From assembly GCA_900319075.1 (NCBI GenBank), contig ONMZ01000012.1, forward strand, positions 1 through 43,721: DNA of 43,721 nt, read 5' to 3'. Position 1 is the stretch's first letter, and each line of letters opens with the position of its first letter. Source of the DNA: an uncultured Eubacteriales bacterium. Its GTDB lineage: Bacteria > Bacillota > Clostridia > Oscillospirales > Ruminococcaceae. Both the position numbers and the translations under genes were made by a program. The notes beneath the pieces are model-generated. The model was not told the DNA's origin, did not search any database, and worked only from the letters and a program-made list of their open reading frames with translations. This document shows positions 23,349 to 31,382 of this stretch, piece by piece.

Positions 23349-24458
23349 TTACATCTTATCTATTATTTCCCCTATCTGCTCACGGCTTATTTGTTTGCCG
23401 TACTGGTTTTCTCCAAAGCACATCATTTCGCCGATCTGCTTTTGGAAAACGAACCTGAGCTTGCCTTCCCGGACTTTTTTATCGGTATAAAGCTTATCCA
23501 CCAGCTTTTGTTTATCAATATATCCGGGGATACTTGTGGGAAGCTGTGCTCTTTGGCAAAGGTCTTGCACCCTTGCCACATTTTCAGGTGAGATATATCC
23601 CAGTTTCTCTCCCAATTTTGCCTGTGCACAAAGGCCTATTGCCACAGCCTGTCCGTGGAGCAGCTTATAGTCCGAAACGGTCTCTATGGCTCTGCCCACC
23701 GTGTGCCCCAAATTGAGCACCTCTCTCAGTCCGCTTTCCTTTTCGTCCTGCATTACCACCTTATATTTCACCCGGCAGTTATGCTCGCAGATATACTCGC
23801 ACACCTGACGGTCACAGTCAAAGACCTTTTCGATGTTCTTTTCAAGATACTCAAAAAGCTCTATATCCCCAAGGCAGCCGTGCTTTATGGTTTCCGCAAG
23901 GCCGCTGGATATTTGCTCACGAGGCAGGGTCTTCCAGGTGGAAATGTCGATGTAGACCTTTTTGGGCTGGTTGAACATTCCTATGAGATTTGTGGCAAGA
24001 GGGGTATCCACCGCTGTTTTTCCCCCCACCGAAGCGTCCGCAGCGGCAAGCAGGGTCGTTGCATAATTCACAAAGGGCACTCCTCTGCCAAAAGTGCCTG
24101 CGGTAAAGCCTGCAAGGTCTGTCACCACGCCTCCACCAAGGGCTATCACGGCGCAGTCACGGCGAAACCCCTTTTCCAGCATGGAATCTTCAAGAAACTC
24201 CTTCATCTGTCTTGTTTTGGACTTTTCACCGTTTGGGATAACAAACATTTCCGCATTAAAGCCTGCCTCCCGAAGACTTTCAAGCACCTTTGCGGCATAC
24301 AGCTTTTCCACCCTGTCGTCGGTTATAACAGCAAGCCTTTTTCTGCTGCCGGCAAGCCCTTGGCTCAGATCCCGGGCAAGGGTGCCATAAAGCTCGTAAC
24401 CTATCTCGATGTCATATGAGTCGTCAACGACTCTTTTCAGTGTAACATTAAAGTTCAT
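23349..24458 (-). CDS. aroB: 3-dehydroquinate synthase
   Basis: A 369-residue AroB converting DAHP to 3-dehydroquinate, NAD- and metal-dependent. Motifs seen are LAVITDDRV, VIPNGEKSKT, VIALGGGVVTDLAGFTAGT, TTLLAAADASVGGKTAVD, the metal His in LAETIKHGC, LNLGHTVGRAIE and the LLHGQAVAIG segment. GGAGG precedes the ATG. It is the second gene of the operon after aroF. Confidence 0.97.
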   Translation of the reverse strand: MNFNVTLKRVVDDSYDIEIGYELYGTLARDLSQGLAGSRKRLAVITDDRVEKLYAAKVLESLREAGFNAEMFVIPNGEKSKTRQMKEFLEDSMLEKGFRRDCAVIALGGGVVTDLAGFTAGTFGRGVPFVNYATTLLAAADASVGGKTAVDTPLATNLIGMFNQPKKVYIDISTWKTLPREQISSGLAETIKHGCLGDIELFEYLEKNIEKVFDCDRQVCEYICEHNCRVKYKVVMQDEKESGLREVLNLGHTVGRAIETVSDYKLLHGQAVAIGLCAQAKLGEKLGYISPENVARVQDLCQRAQLPTSIPGYIDKQKLVDKLYTDKKVREGKLRFVFQKQIGEMMCFGENQYGKQISREQIGEIIDKM

Positions 24459-24536
24459 AGCAGCCTCCCGTCAGCCAAATTTCCGTTTTCTATTATAACA
24501 ATTTTCCTCAGCCTTGTCAACAAACGCCCGTAATTA

Positions 24537-25559
24537 CTAAGCCTCGTCAACATCCTTTCCCATGAAGCCGGCAAGGGCTTTTATCTTTTCCATTACGCCG
24601 CAAAACGCCTTGGGCGTAAGCTGCTGAGCGCCGTCGCTGAGGGCGCTTTTAGGGTCACAATGGACCTCGATCTCCAGTCCGTCGCAGCCTGCGGCAACTG
24701 CTGCCAGGGACATTGGCTCAACCAGCTTTACAAGGCCTGTTGCATGGCTGGGGTCCACCACCACCGGCAGGTGAGATCTTTGTTTAAGCAGTGCCACCGC
24801 CGAGATATCAAGGGTATTTCTTGTCATTGTCTCAAAGGTGCGAATACCTCTTTCGCAGAGGATGACCTTGGAATTTCCCTCGCTCATTATATACTCTGCA
24901 CTCATAAGCAGCTCCTCCAGGGTGCTTGAAAGTCCCCTTTTCAGCAGCACCGGCTTGTCGCAGCGTCCAAGCTCTTTGAGCAGCTCAAAGTTCTGCATAT
25001 TCCTTGCCCCCACCTGTATCACATCCACATCTGTGAACATATCCATATGTGCAAGGGACATTATCTCGGTAACTACCGGCAGGCCTGTTTCCTTTTTAGC
25101 TTTGAGCAAAAGCTTTATGCCCTCTTCTCGCAGTCCCTGGAACGAATAAGGCGAGGTCCTTGGCTTGAACGCACCTCCACGGAGCATTGTTGCACCTGCC
25201 TGTTTGCAGGCTATCGCCGTTTCCATAAGCTGTTTTTCGCTTTCCACAGAGCAGGGTCCTGCGATTATCTGTGTTTTGTTTCCCCCTATCTTTCTGGAGC
25301 AAACATCTATCACCGTATCGTCGGGGTGGAACTTTCTGTTTGCGTTTTTGTAAGGCTCCTGCACACGCTGAACGCTCTCCACACAGTCGTTTGCCATTAT
25401 CGCCTCTGTGTCCATATGCAGCGTATCCCCGATAAGCCCTATTATTGTGGAATGGACACCCTCTACAAGGTTTGTCTTTACCTTGCAGCTGTCCTCCAGC
25501 CATCTGATAAGCTCCCCTACCTGCTGAGGAGCTGCTGTGTTTTTCAGTATGATTACCAT
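24537..25559 (-). CDS. aroF: 3-deoxy-7-phosphoheptulonate synthase (DAHP synthase) with N-terminal regulatory domain
   Basis: A 340-residue DAHP synthase of the Thermotoga/Bacillus type, the entry enzyme of the shikimate pathway (PEP plus erythrose-4-phosphate). Residues 1-70 are a ferredoxin-like regulatory domain that in relatives binds Tyr or Phe. The barrel reads IAGPCSVES, LRGGAFKPRTSPYSFQGL, PVVTEIMS, IQVGARNMQNF, LLKRG and PVVVDPSHATG. The start is the ATG at 25559 with GAAAGGATGG upstream; the frame is open further but that part crosses the attenuator hairpin. It is the first gene of the operon, and a leader with an aromatic-rich peptide precedes it. Confidence 0.96.
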   Translation of the reverse strand: MVIILKNTAAPQQVGELIRWLEDSCKVKTNLVEGVHSTIIGLIGDTLHMDTEAIMANDCVESVQRVQEPYKNANRKFHPDDTVIDVCSRKIGGNKTQIIAGPCSVESEKQLMETAIACKQAGATMLRGGAFKPRTSPYSFQGLREEGIKLLLKAKKETGLPVVTEIMSLAHMDMFTDVDVIQVGARNMQNFELLKELGRCDKPVLLKRGLSSTLEELLMSAEYIMSEGNSKVILCERGIRTFETMTRNTLDISAVALLKQRSHLPVVVDPSHATGLVKLVEPMSLAAVAAGCDGLEIEVHCDPKSALSDGAQQLTPKAFCGVMEKIKALAGFMGKDVDEA

Positions 25560-25573
25560 TTTGACCATCCTTT

Positions 25574-25617
25574 CAAAAATAAAATGACCGCAGCCTTGTG
25601 GGTGCAAAGCTGCGGTC
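25574..25617 (-). terminator. attenuator hairpin before aroF
   Basis: Perfect nine-base arms GACCGCAGC/GCTGCGGTC (25586-25594 and 25609-25617) with a 14-base loop, followed on the minus strand by ATTTTATTTTTG. It stands 15 bases before the aroF start and 27 bases after the leader peptide stop, where a transcription attenuator is expected. Confidence 0.7.
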
Positions 25618-25644
25618 TGAACTACATATCAAAGCTATGAAAGC

Positions 25645-25761
25645 CTAACTGCAATATCTTCCCAAAACACTCTTTTGCACACCACCGAAAAGCCCTGACC
25701 AGAAAAAGCCAAAGCTGAAAAAGAAGTATGTAAAGACTGCTGAGATAATTACAGTGAACAT
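25645..25761 (-). CDS. aromatic-rich leader peptide of the shikimate operon
   Basis: A 38-codon frame with AAAGGA nine bases before the ATG at 25761 (an in-frame ATG at 25779 adds six codons but has no site). Residues 10-21 read FTYFFFSFGFFW: seven Phe, one Tyr and one Trp in twelve. That resembles the enterobacterial pheA leader. Ribosome stalling here when Phe-, Tyr- or Trp-tRNA is short could free codons 26-30 (GGTGGTGTGCAAAAG) to pair with the terminator loop region 25598-25609 and block termination (inference). A small one-pass membrane protein is the alternative reading. Confidence 0.65.
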   Translation of the reverse strand: MFTVIISAVFTYFFFSFGFFWSGLFGGVQKSVLGRYCS

Positions 25762-25794
25762 CTTTTTTGTTCCTTTCATAAATATGATAGATAA

Positions 25795-25823
25795 AGGATA
25801 GCACTTCGCTTGATTTTTGTCAA
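25795..25823 (-). promoter_or_regulatory. promoter of the shikimate operon
   Basis: TTGACA (25823-25818), 17 bp, TATCCT (25800-25795) on the minus strand, just after the hflX stop codon. Confidence 0.75.
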
Positions 25824-25832
25824 GTTAATTTT

Positions 25833-27101
25833 TTATGAACTGCTGCTTATTTTATACCCCTGCACCAGATGATATACCTTTGCATCCACCAAAGCATCGG
25901 CGAGCACTCCCTTTTCGGTATACTCCTCGCTGAAAACTTTTCCGTCCCTGCGGATAGTATTTAAAAGCCCTGCCTTATCAAAGGGCAGCAGCAGCTTACA
26001 GCGCACGCTGGATCGGGGAAGGGCATTTTGCACCGCCGCAAGCAGCTCATCAATGCCCGTGCCGTTTTTTGCAGACATTTTCACGGTGTTTTCACTATGG
26101 GAAATGTCAAGGCTGTCTATATATGGCACCTTGTCGCACTTGTTCAGCGCCGTGACCACCGGTATCCCTGCACAGCCAAGCTCTCCCAGCAGCTGGTTTG
26201 TGACAGTGATCTGCTCCTGACAATCCTGTGCGGAGGCATCACAGACATGGATTATAACGTCTGCGTTTGCAGCCTCCTCAAGGGTGGATCTGAACGCCTC
26301 CACAAGGTGATGGGGCAGGCGTCTGATAAGACCGACCGTATCCACCAGCACCACCTCTCTTCCGTCGGGGAGGGTGATGGCTCTTGAGGTAGTTTCAAGG
26401 GTGGCAAAAAGCTTGTTTTCCGCCAAAACTCCTGCCTTTGTAAGGGTATTTAGCAGGGTGGATTTGCCCACGTTGGTATACCCCACGATGGCAGCCACAC
26501 GGACATTGTCCTTTTTTCGCCTTTTTCTCAGCATATCCCTGTGCTGCGCTGTTTTTTCCAGCTCACGGGAAAGCTTTTCGATGCGGCTTCGGATATGTCT
26601 TTTGTCCGTTTCCAGCTTACTTTCTCCCGGGCCCCTTGTACCTATCCCTCCGCCCAGACGGGAAAGATCGGTGCCCATTCCCGCAAGTCTTGGCAGACGG
26701 TACTTATTCTGGGCGATCTCCACCTGCAGCCGTCCCTCACGGGTCTTAGCACGCTGTGCGAAAATATCCAGTATAAGCATGGTCCTGTCGATAGCAAAGA
26801 CCCCGCACACATTTTCGATATTTCTGATCTGGGTGGCGGTAAGCTCACAGTCAAAGACGATCCTGTCCACAGCCAGCTGACTGCAAAGCTCGGCTATCTC
26901 CTCAAGCCTGCCTGCACCGATACAGCTGGCGCTGTCGTAGGAATGGCGCTTTTGCACCACCCTTGCCACCACCTGTCCTCCTGCGGTATCCACCAGCTCC
27001 TCCAGCTCGTCAAGGGACTGATCTACGTCATAGTCCCCCAGATCCACCGCTGCCACAAGGACATTTTGTACATTTATCTCATTTTCACTTATCTGCTCCA
27101 T
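25833..27101 (-). CDS. hflX: ribosome-associated GTPase HflX
   Basis: A 422-residue HflX. The N-terminal HflX domain (about 1-195) has the GAGRLEEIAE and LDIFAQRAKTREGRLQVE segments, with a GGGIGTRGPGESKLE loop. The GTPase domain (about 200-370) shows GYTNVGKSTLLN (G1), DTVGLI (G3) and NKCD (G4). It binds the large ribosomal subunit and splits stalled ribosomes in studied species. It is preceded by a consensus promoter with a palindrome over the start of transcription. Confidence 0.95.
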   Translation of the reverse strand: MEQISENEINVQNVLVAAVDLGDYDVDQSLDELEELVDTAGGQVVARVVQKRHSYDSASCIGAGRLEEIAELCSQLAVDRIVFDCELTATQIRNIENVCGVFAIDRTMLILDIFAQRAKTREGRLQVEIAQNKYRLPRLAGMGTDLSRLGGGIGTRGPGESKLETDKRHIRSRIEKLSRELEKTAQHRDMLRKRRKKDNVRVAAIVGYTNVGKSTLLNTLTKAGVLAENKLFATLETTSRAITLPDGREVVLVDTVGLIRRLPHHLVEAFRSTLEEAANADVIIHVCDASAQDCQEQITVTNQLLGELGCAGIPVVTALNKCDKVPYIDSLDISHSENTVKMSAKNGTGIDELLAAVQNALPRSSVRCKLLLPFDKAGLLNTIRRDGKVFSEEYTEKGVLADALVDAKVYHLVQGYKISSSS

Positions 27102-27122
27102 TTACCTTACCTCTCATATAAA

Positions 27123-27168
27123 AAAACAGCTGTTTTAAAATTTTATCATATCCCGGTCTGCTTGTCAA
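27123..27168 (-). promoter_or_regulatory. hflX promoter with overlapping palindrome
   Basis: TTGACA (27168-27163), 17 bp, TAAAAT (27145-27140) on the minus strand. A perfect 14-bp palindrome AAAACAGCTGTTTT (27123-27136) lies over the expected transcription start, where a repressor would bind or an early hairpin would form. Confidence 0.6.
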
Positions 27169-27226
27169 CAAATTTTGCCCCATGGTGAATAATTCCGCCA
27201 CAAGTGTCCAAAATAAGGTCAAAGGA

Positions 27227-27247
27227 CTTATGCACCGATAGCATAAG
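27227..27247. promoter_or_regulatory. 7-bp inverted repeat upstream of the SpoIIQ-like gene
   Basis: CTTATGC (27227-27233) and GCATAAG (27241-27247) with a seven-base gap, about 63 bp before the start codon at 27310. No clear sigma-A or sporulation promoter was recognised near it. It may be an operator. Confidence 0.35.
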
Positions 27248-27309
27248 CTGACATCTGGCGGTTATTTGCCGCACAGAAAACGTCTTATCGGGGAAAGGTT
27301 TTTTATACC

Positions 27310-28044
27310 ATGAGATTCATTCGCTTGAAAAATTCAAAGATCGGCAGGTATATAGGCAAAAAGGGTATATACATCACCGTAGGAGCCTGTATCCTTGCAC
27401 TGGCAGGTGCAGGTATGGCGGCATACAATAAGACTATGGACACCATAAACGACACCCTGTCTCTGGCAGAGCCGTCAAGCAGCATATCCCCACTTTCGGC
27501 GGACAACAAGCTTGACAGCATCATCAAAGATCCGGACAGTTCCCTCTCCACGGCACAGCAGGCAGAAAAAAACAAGGACGATCAGCCCAAGGACAGCTCT
27601 TCAAAGCCTGAGCTTGACATAAAGACCCAGCCAAGCATCATGCCCGTTGACGGTGAGATAATACAGCCCTTTTCCAACGGCGAGCTGGTAAAAAGCAAGA
27701 CCCTTGGGGTGTGGAAAACCCACGACGGTGTGGACATCAAAGCTGATGCAGGCACCGCTGTAAAGGCAATGAACAAGGGCGTTGTGAAAAAGGTCTACAA
27801 CGATGCACTCTGGGGCAGCTGTGTTACCATCGACCACGGCAACGGCATTACAGGGCACTACCGGGGCATGGGGGCGACTGTCAGCGTTTCCGAAGGGGAC
27901 AATGTAAACTCCGGGGACGTTATCGGCTCCGTGGGAGAAACCGCACAGATAGAGTCTGCCCTGCCTGCTCATCTGCATTTTGCACTTGAGCGCAACGGCA
28001 GCTGGATAGACCCGGTGGACTTTATCGACCCTTCTACAAAATAG
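27310..28044 (+). CDS. M23/LytM-domain membrane protein, SpoIIQ-like
   Basis: A 244-residue protein with a basic N-terminus, one membrane segment at about 20-38, a Ser/Asp/Lys-rich stalk (50-105) and a LytM domain (about 115-240). The zinc motifs H-x-x-x-D (THDGVDI) and H-x-H (HLHFAL) are intact, with GSVGETAQIESALPAHLHF between. KSKTLGVWKTHDGVDI matches the region recalled from clostridial SpoIIQ, the forespore anchor. An ordinary envelope endopeptidase is the alternative. GGGGAAAGG lies upstream at a slightly long distance. Confidence 0.8.
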   Translation: MRFIRLKNSKIGRYIGKKGIYITVGACILALAGAGMAAYNKTMDTINDTLSLAEPSSSISPLSADNKLDSIIKDPDSSLSTAQQAEKNKDDQPKDSSSKPELDIKTQPSIMPVDGEIIQPFSNGELVKSKTLGVWKTHDGVDIKADAGTAVKAMNKGVVKKVYNDALWGSCVTIDHGNGITGHYRGMGATVSVSEGDNVNSGDVIGSVGETAQIESALPAHLHFALERNGSWIDPVDFIDPSTK

Positions 28045-28072
28045 ATCCCTCTCATAATAATATCCCCAATAA

Positions 28073-28109
28073 AAAACTCCGCAAAGGTCATCTTCCTCTG
28101 CGGAGTTTT
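28073..28109. terminator. bidirectional terminator between M23 and L,D-transpeptidase genes
   Basis: Eleven-base perfect arms 28073-28083 and 28099-28109 (AAAACTCCGCA and its complement) with a 15-base loop. It ends both converging genes. Confidence 0.8.
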
Positions 28110-28117
28110 GCTGTTTA

Positions 28118-30028
28118 TCAGTTTGGTTTTGTTGCTGCACCGGCAGCTGCCTTATCTATCTTGTAGATAAATACAGGTGTGTTCATCGGCACATTGTCAA
28201 AGACATACTTAGCCTTGTCAAGAGGCATATTTATACATCCGTGAGATGCAGTTCCCGCATACTTGTACTTTGTTCCGCCGAATACGCCGTACTGCCACGA
28301 AGCGTCGTGCAGACCTGCGCCGTAAAGGCTCATATTTGTCCAGTATGTTGTAGGAGATGCCCATGTTGCACCGCCTGCGTTTCCACGAAGGACCTTGTTG
28401 CGCTCTTTATAGAACACCTTGAACACGCCCTCACGGGTATATCTGTTATAATCTCCGTCAAGACCGGAAACGATGTCGCTTTCCATAGCAACCTTGCCGT
28501 CCTTGTAATACCAAAGATGCTGTGCTGCCAGGTCGATCTCGATATAGGTATTGCCCCAGTCCTTTTCTGCGGTCCTTACCGACTCATCACAGGTGAAGGT
28601 GAAGTTCTGGTCGTTGGGCCATGTGTAGTAGACCGGCTTGACCTTGGCGTTCTTAGCCTCTCTTATGAGGTTTGCGATGAGCTCCATAGTCTTTTCCTGA
28701 TCCATCCACCAGCCGTAGCTGCCCGAATCGTTCTCACCCAGCTTTCCGCCCTTAATGGTAATAACGCCTTTTTTGGTGGTCTTGAACTCTCTGTCCTTGC
28801 CATAGGTGTCATATTTCTTTGAAAGCCCCTCAACATAGGTCTCAACCTGTTTCATGTCAACGGCGATACCGTTGTCAGCTTTATCATCAAAGTTTACCCA
28901 GTTCATGACCATATCGCCTGTGAGCTGTTCCTGAGCGTAGGTAAAGTCAATGGTGATGGTGAAGTTGAACATCTTATTGAGCTTATCGCACTTCTCTTTA
29001 AGAGAGTCTGCGGTTATCTTGGCTGTTTCGTAGCAGTCCACCTCAGCCACATCCACGATAAAGGTTCCCTTATCAAGGCTTTTTTCAACAAAGTCATAAA
29101 GGTTCTTTATCTTGTCCAGGTTTATCTTATCGCCGGGCTTCTCCTTAACGATAACATATCCCGAACCGTCTGTGCTCTTTTGGATAGTAGCGTCGATAGG
29201 ATCCTTGCCGGAGCCTGTTGCCGTCATTTGTTTTTTAAGCTGTGTTTCAAGCAGCGCCTTATCATAATCAAACTTTTCCTCAAGCTCAAACTGTGTATTT
29301 TTGAACTTTGACGCCACCCAGTTATAATGGTTCTGTGAATTATAGAACTTTTCTATCTCGTACTGGGTCTTGTCCTCATATCCGATCTCCTTCAGAGGAA
29401 TGGATATCTGCTCTCCCCCGAGTCTGACTATTGTGATGCTGTCTTTGAGCTGTGACTTTTCCTTTACCATCTTGTAAGCTTCTTCTTTTGACTTTGAGCT
29501 TACATCTATATTGTTTATGAAGGTGTTGTCAAGAAATACGCCCTTGTATTTGTTTACCCCGACAATATACGCCACAGCAAGTCCGAGGACCATAACGCCC
29601 AGCAGTGACAGACATATTATCAGCGGAGCCTTTGACTTCTTTTTCCTTCTGACCGGTCTGCGCTTTGCGCCCTGAGGCCTTCTGTGTGGATCAGCGCTTC
29701 TCCGCTGTCCCTGATCTCTGCGCTGGGGTGCTCTTGCACCATCCGGTCTTTTTCTTCTAACCTGCGACATATCTCTTTCCTCTGTACCTGTTGCACGTAT
29801 TGCCCCACGGTCATAGCTGCGAGTGTTGTTCACAGCCTCATTGACCTTTCTCAGAGCCTCGTTCTGACTTTTTTCGCTCTTATCCTGGGTCGCTTCATCG
29901 TCAAAGGATACGCTTGCCATGTTTCTGGCAATAAGCTTTGCTTTATCTTCCTTTGTTACAGGGCTTTTTACACCCTCGCCGGCTTCGTTTCCCTGATCAA
30001 GCGCAGTTTTTTTCTCGTTTTCTTCCAT
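28118..30028 (-). CDS. L,D-transpeptidase with peptidoglycan-binding-like domain
   Basis: A 636-residue single-pass membrane protein. The cytoplasmic N-terminus (1-140) is charged and Arg/Lys-rich near the membrane. The membrane segment is at about 142-163. The extracytoplasmic part has two putative peptidoglycan-binding type 4 repeats (about 170-400), then a YkuD domain (about 480-630) with the catalytic His-Gly-Cys in ASHGCINMPL. It would make 3-3 cross-links in peptidoglycan. GAGGT precedes the ATG. It stands alone between a promoter and a terminator. Confidence 0.92.
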   Translation of the reverse strand: MEENEKKTALDQGNEAGEGVKSPVTKEDKAKLIARNMASVSFDDEATQDKSEKSQNEALRKVNEAVNNTRSYDRGAIRATGTEERDMSQVRRKRPDGARAPQRRDQGQRRSADPHRRPQGAKRRPVRRKKKSKAPLIICLSLLGVMVLGLAVAYIVGVNKYKGVFLDNTFINNIDVSSKSKEEAYKMVKEKSQLKDSITIVRLGGEQISIPLKEIGYEDKTQYEIEKFYNSQNHYNWVASKFKNTQFELEEKFDYDKALLETQLKKQMTATGSGKDPIDATIQKSTDGSGYVIVKEKPGDKINLDKIKNLYDFVEKSLDKGTFIVDVAEVDCYETAKITADSLKEKCDKLNKMFNFTITIDFTYAQEQLTGDMVMNWVNFDDKADNGIAVDMKQVETYVEGLSKKYDTYGKDREFKTTKKGVITIKGGKLGENDSGSYGWWMDQEKTMELIANLIREAKNAKVKPVYYTWPNDQNFTFTCDESVRTAEKDWGNTYIEIDLAAQHLWYYKDGKVAMESDIVSGLDGDYNRYTREGVFKVFYKERNKVLRGNAGGATWASPTTYWTNMSLYGAGLHDASWQYGVFGGTKYKYAGTASHGCINMPLDKAKYVFDNVPMNTPVFIYKIDKAAAGAATKPN

Positions 30029-30082
30029 GTTCTGACCTCACAGTCTTTATCAAATACACATATTTTTTCGTTAAGTAGATGT

Positions 30083-30111
30083 ATTATACACCTTTTTTGC
30101 ACAAAATGCAA
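30083..30111 (-). promoter_or_regulatory. promoter of the L,D-transpeptidase gene
   Basis: TTGCAT (30111-30106), 17 bp, TATAAT (30088-30083) on the minus strand. Confidence 0.65.
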
Positions 30112-30199
30112 GTAAATCCGCTGTTTCGGCACTATTTTTTCAACAGTACACAAAAAAGTACAGATAAATTATCCTCCCCTTGTATATATTTCCCACAGC

Positions 30200-30228
30200 T
30201 TGACGTTATGTGGTAATTGTGCTATAAT
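30200..30228 (+). promoter_or_regulatory. promoter of the small membrane protein gene
   Basis: TTGACG (30200-30205), 17 bp, then TGC and TATAAT (30223-30228), a near-consensus and extended promoter. Confidence 0.75.
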
Positions 30229-30273
30229 CAATCTTGCTTAGTTTCAGATCAGATACAGAAAGGATTGCAGATC

Positions 30274-30546
30274 ATGCCCGAAAAACAGATAGCGTCAACA
30301 ATGAACACCGCTGCACTTATAGCACTTATCGGTGCAGGCGTGTTTTATATATTTTCCATACTGTCGGCAGTCAGAAGGCTTGGCTCAAAAAAGAGAAAGA
30401 CCTCAAAGGCAGGCATTATGTTTCTTGTTCTTGCCACACTTTTTGCCGTCAGCGCAATGATGCTCCACATGGGCTTTTCCTGGTGGATAATCGCCATTAT
30501 CGTTATTGCCGACTGTGTGCTGGCTATGCTTCTCACAGATGGCTGA
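30274..30546 (+). CDS. small two-pass membrane protein, unknown function
   Basis: A 90-residue protein with hydrophobic segments at about 12-30 and 43-85 (the latter probably two passes), separated by a basic loop VRRLGSKKRKTSK. No family recognised. The ATG at 30274 is chosen because AGAAAGGAT precedes it; the frame is open to 30217 but that would overlap the -10 box. It is alone between a strong promoter and a terminator. Confidence 0.7.
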   Translation: MPEKQIASTMNTAALIALIGAGVFYIFSILSAVRRLGSKKRKTSKAGIMFLVLATLFAVSAMMLHMGFSWWIIAIIVIADCVLAMLLTDG

Positions 30547-30576
30547 GCAGCAACCCGATCATTCCAATCAACAAAA

Positions 30577-30619
30577 AAGCCGAGGTATACCGCAACGGTA
30601 ACCTTCGGCTTGTTTTTTT
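30577..30619. terminator. bidirectional terminator
   Basis: A long hairpin 30577-30611 with arms of 16 bases and two mismatches, then seven Ts (30613-30619). It ends the rightward gene, and on the other strand the zinc-ribbon gene finishes inside it. Confidence 0.7.
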
Positions 30620-31328
30620 ATGGTCGTGGCATTCCGCAGTTACAGCAGAATTTTCCCTGGTTCTCCTCCTGTCCGCACTCCGGGCACTTCCAGTCACCGC
30701 CGTTATAAACAAACTCCGTGGAGATGGTTTTTTCTGGCTCATCAGTCACCTGTGTGGGCTCCTGTGTGGGCTTTTGGTCGGGGAACCAAAGCTTTTTAAG
30801 CTCGATAACACGGGGGTCGGTAGGGGGGCTTTGCTTTTCGCTTATCAAGCCATCGTCGGTGACAAAGCTGAAAAGTATATCGGTTATCTCCTTGACCACA
30901 GCGCCTGCGCCGTAAAACTCCGCCGTATCGCAGTTGAAACTAAAGGTATTTCCCCTTTCGTCGTCTGTAAAAAGGCAGATACCCGAAGATCTTGAATAGT
31001 CAAAGATCCTGGGGCGGTGGTCTTTATCCGGGTCTATTCTCATTTCTTCCCAGGCGTAAAGGTTCTCTCTTTCGGCGATCTGTGCGATCTTTTCAAGAGC
31101 CTGTGTATTTGCACGGTAAAGCTTTTCCACCGTACCGTCCATATCGCTTTTATGCAGGTGCAAAAGCACCATTTCCCCGTCAAGCTCTTTAAGGGTATAG
31201 CTGTCGCTTACGCCGCTGAACATCATCATTCCGTTGGATCTTGAATTCATTTTGGCTGCCACAAGCTTTCCGTGGGCTACCTGCATAGTCTTTACATCTG
31301 CGAGCGTGGGATATCTGTTATCCTGCAT
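30618..31328 (-). CDS. uncharacterised protein with C-terminal zinc ribbon
   Basis: A 236-residue soluble protein. The last 25 residues hold CPECGQE and CCNCGMPRP, a zinc-ribbon pair. The N-terminal 160 residues are a mixed alpha/beta domain I do not recognise (YTLKELDGEMVLLHLHKSDMDG, IFDYSRSSGICLF). A Pro/Thr/Glu linker joins them. The site GGGGAGGT lies within a small hairpin (ATACCT...AGGTAT, 31333-31350), which could mask it. It follows purC by 54 bp with no terminator, so it may be co-transcribed. Confidence 0.7.
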   Translation of the reverse strand: MQDNRYPTLADVKTMQVAHGKLVAAKMNSRSNGMMMFSGVSDSYTLKELDGEMVLLHLHKSDMDGTVEKLYRANTQALEKIAQIAERENLYAWEEMRIDPDKDHRPRIFDYSRSSGICLFTDDERGNTFSFNCDTAEFYGAGAVVKEITDILFSFVTDDGLISEKQSPPTDPRVIELKKLWFPDQKPTQEPTQVTDEPEKTISTEFVYNGGDWKCPECGQEENQGKFCCNCGMPRP

Positions 31329-31382
31329 TTTTATACCTCCCCATAGGTATCTCCCCTTCGGGCAGTCTTTTTCTTGATCTTC

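Noticed and set aside
25562-25832. T-box or tryptophan-attenuation TRAP control before aroF
   Set aside because: No T-box sequence (AGGGTGGNACCGCG-like) or (G/U)AG repeat series was found; a translated aromatic-rich leader fits better.
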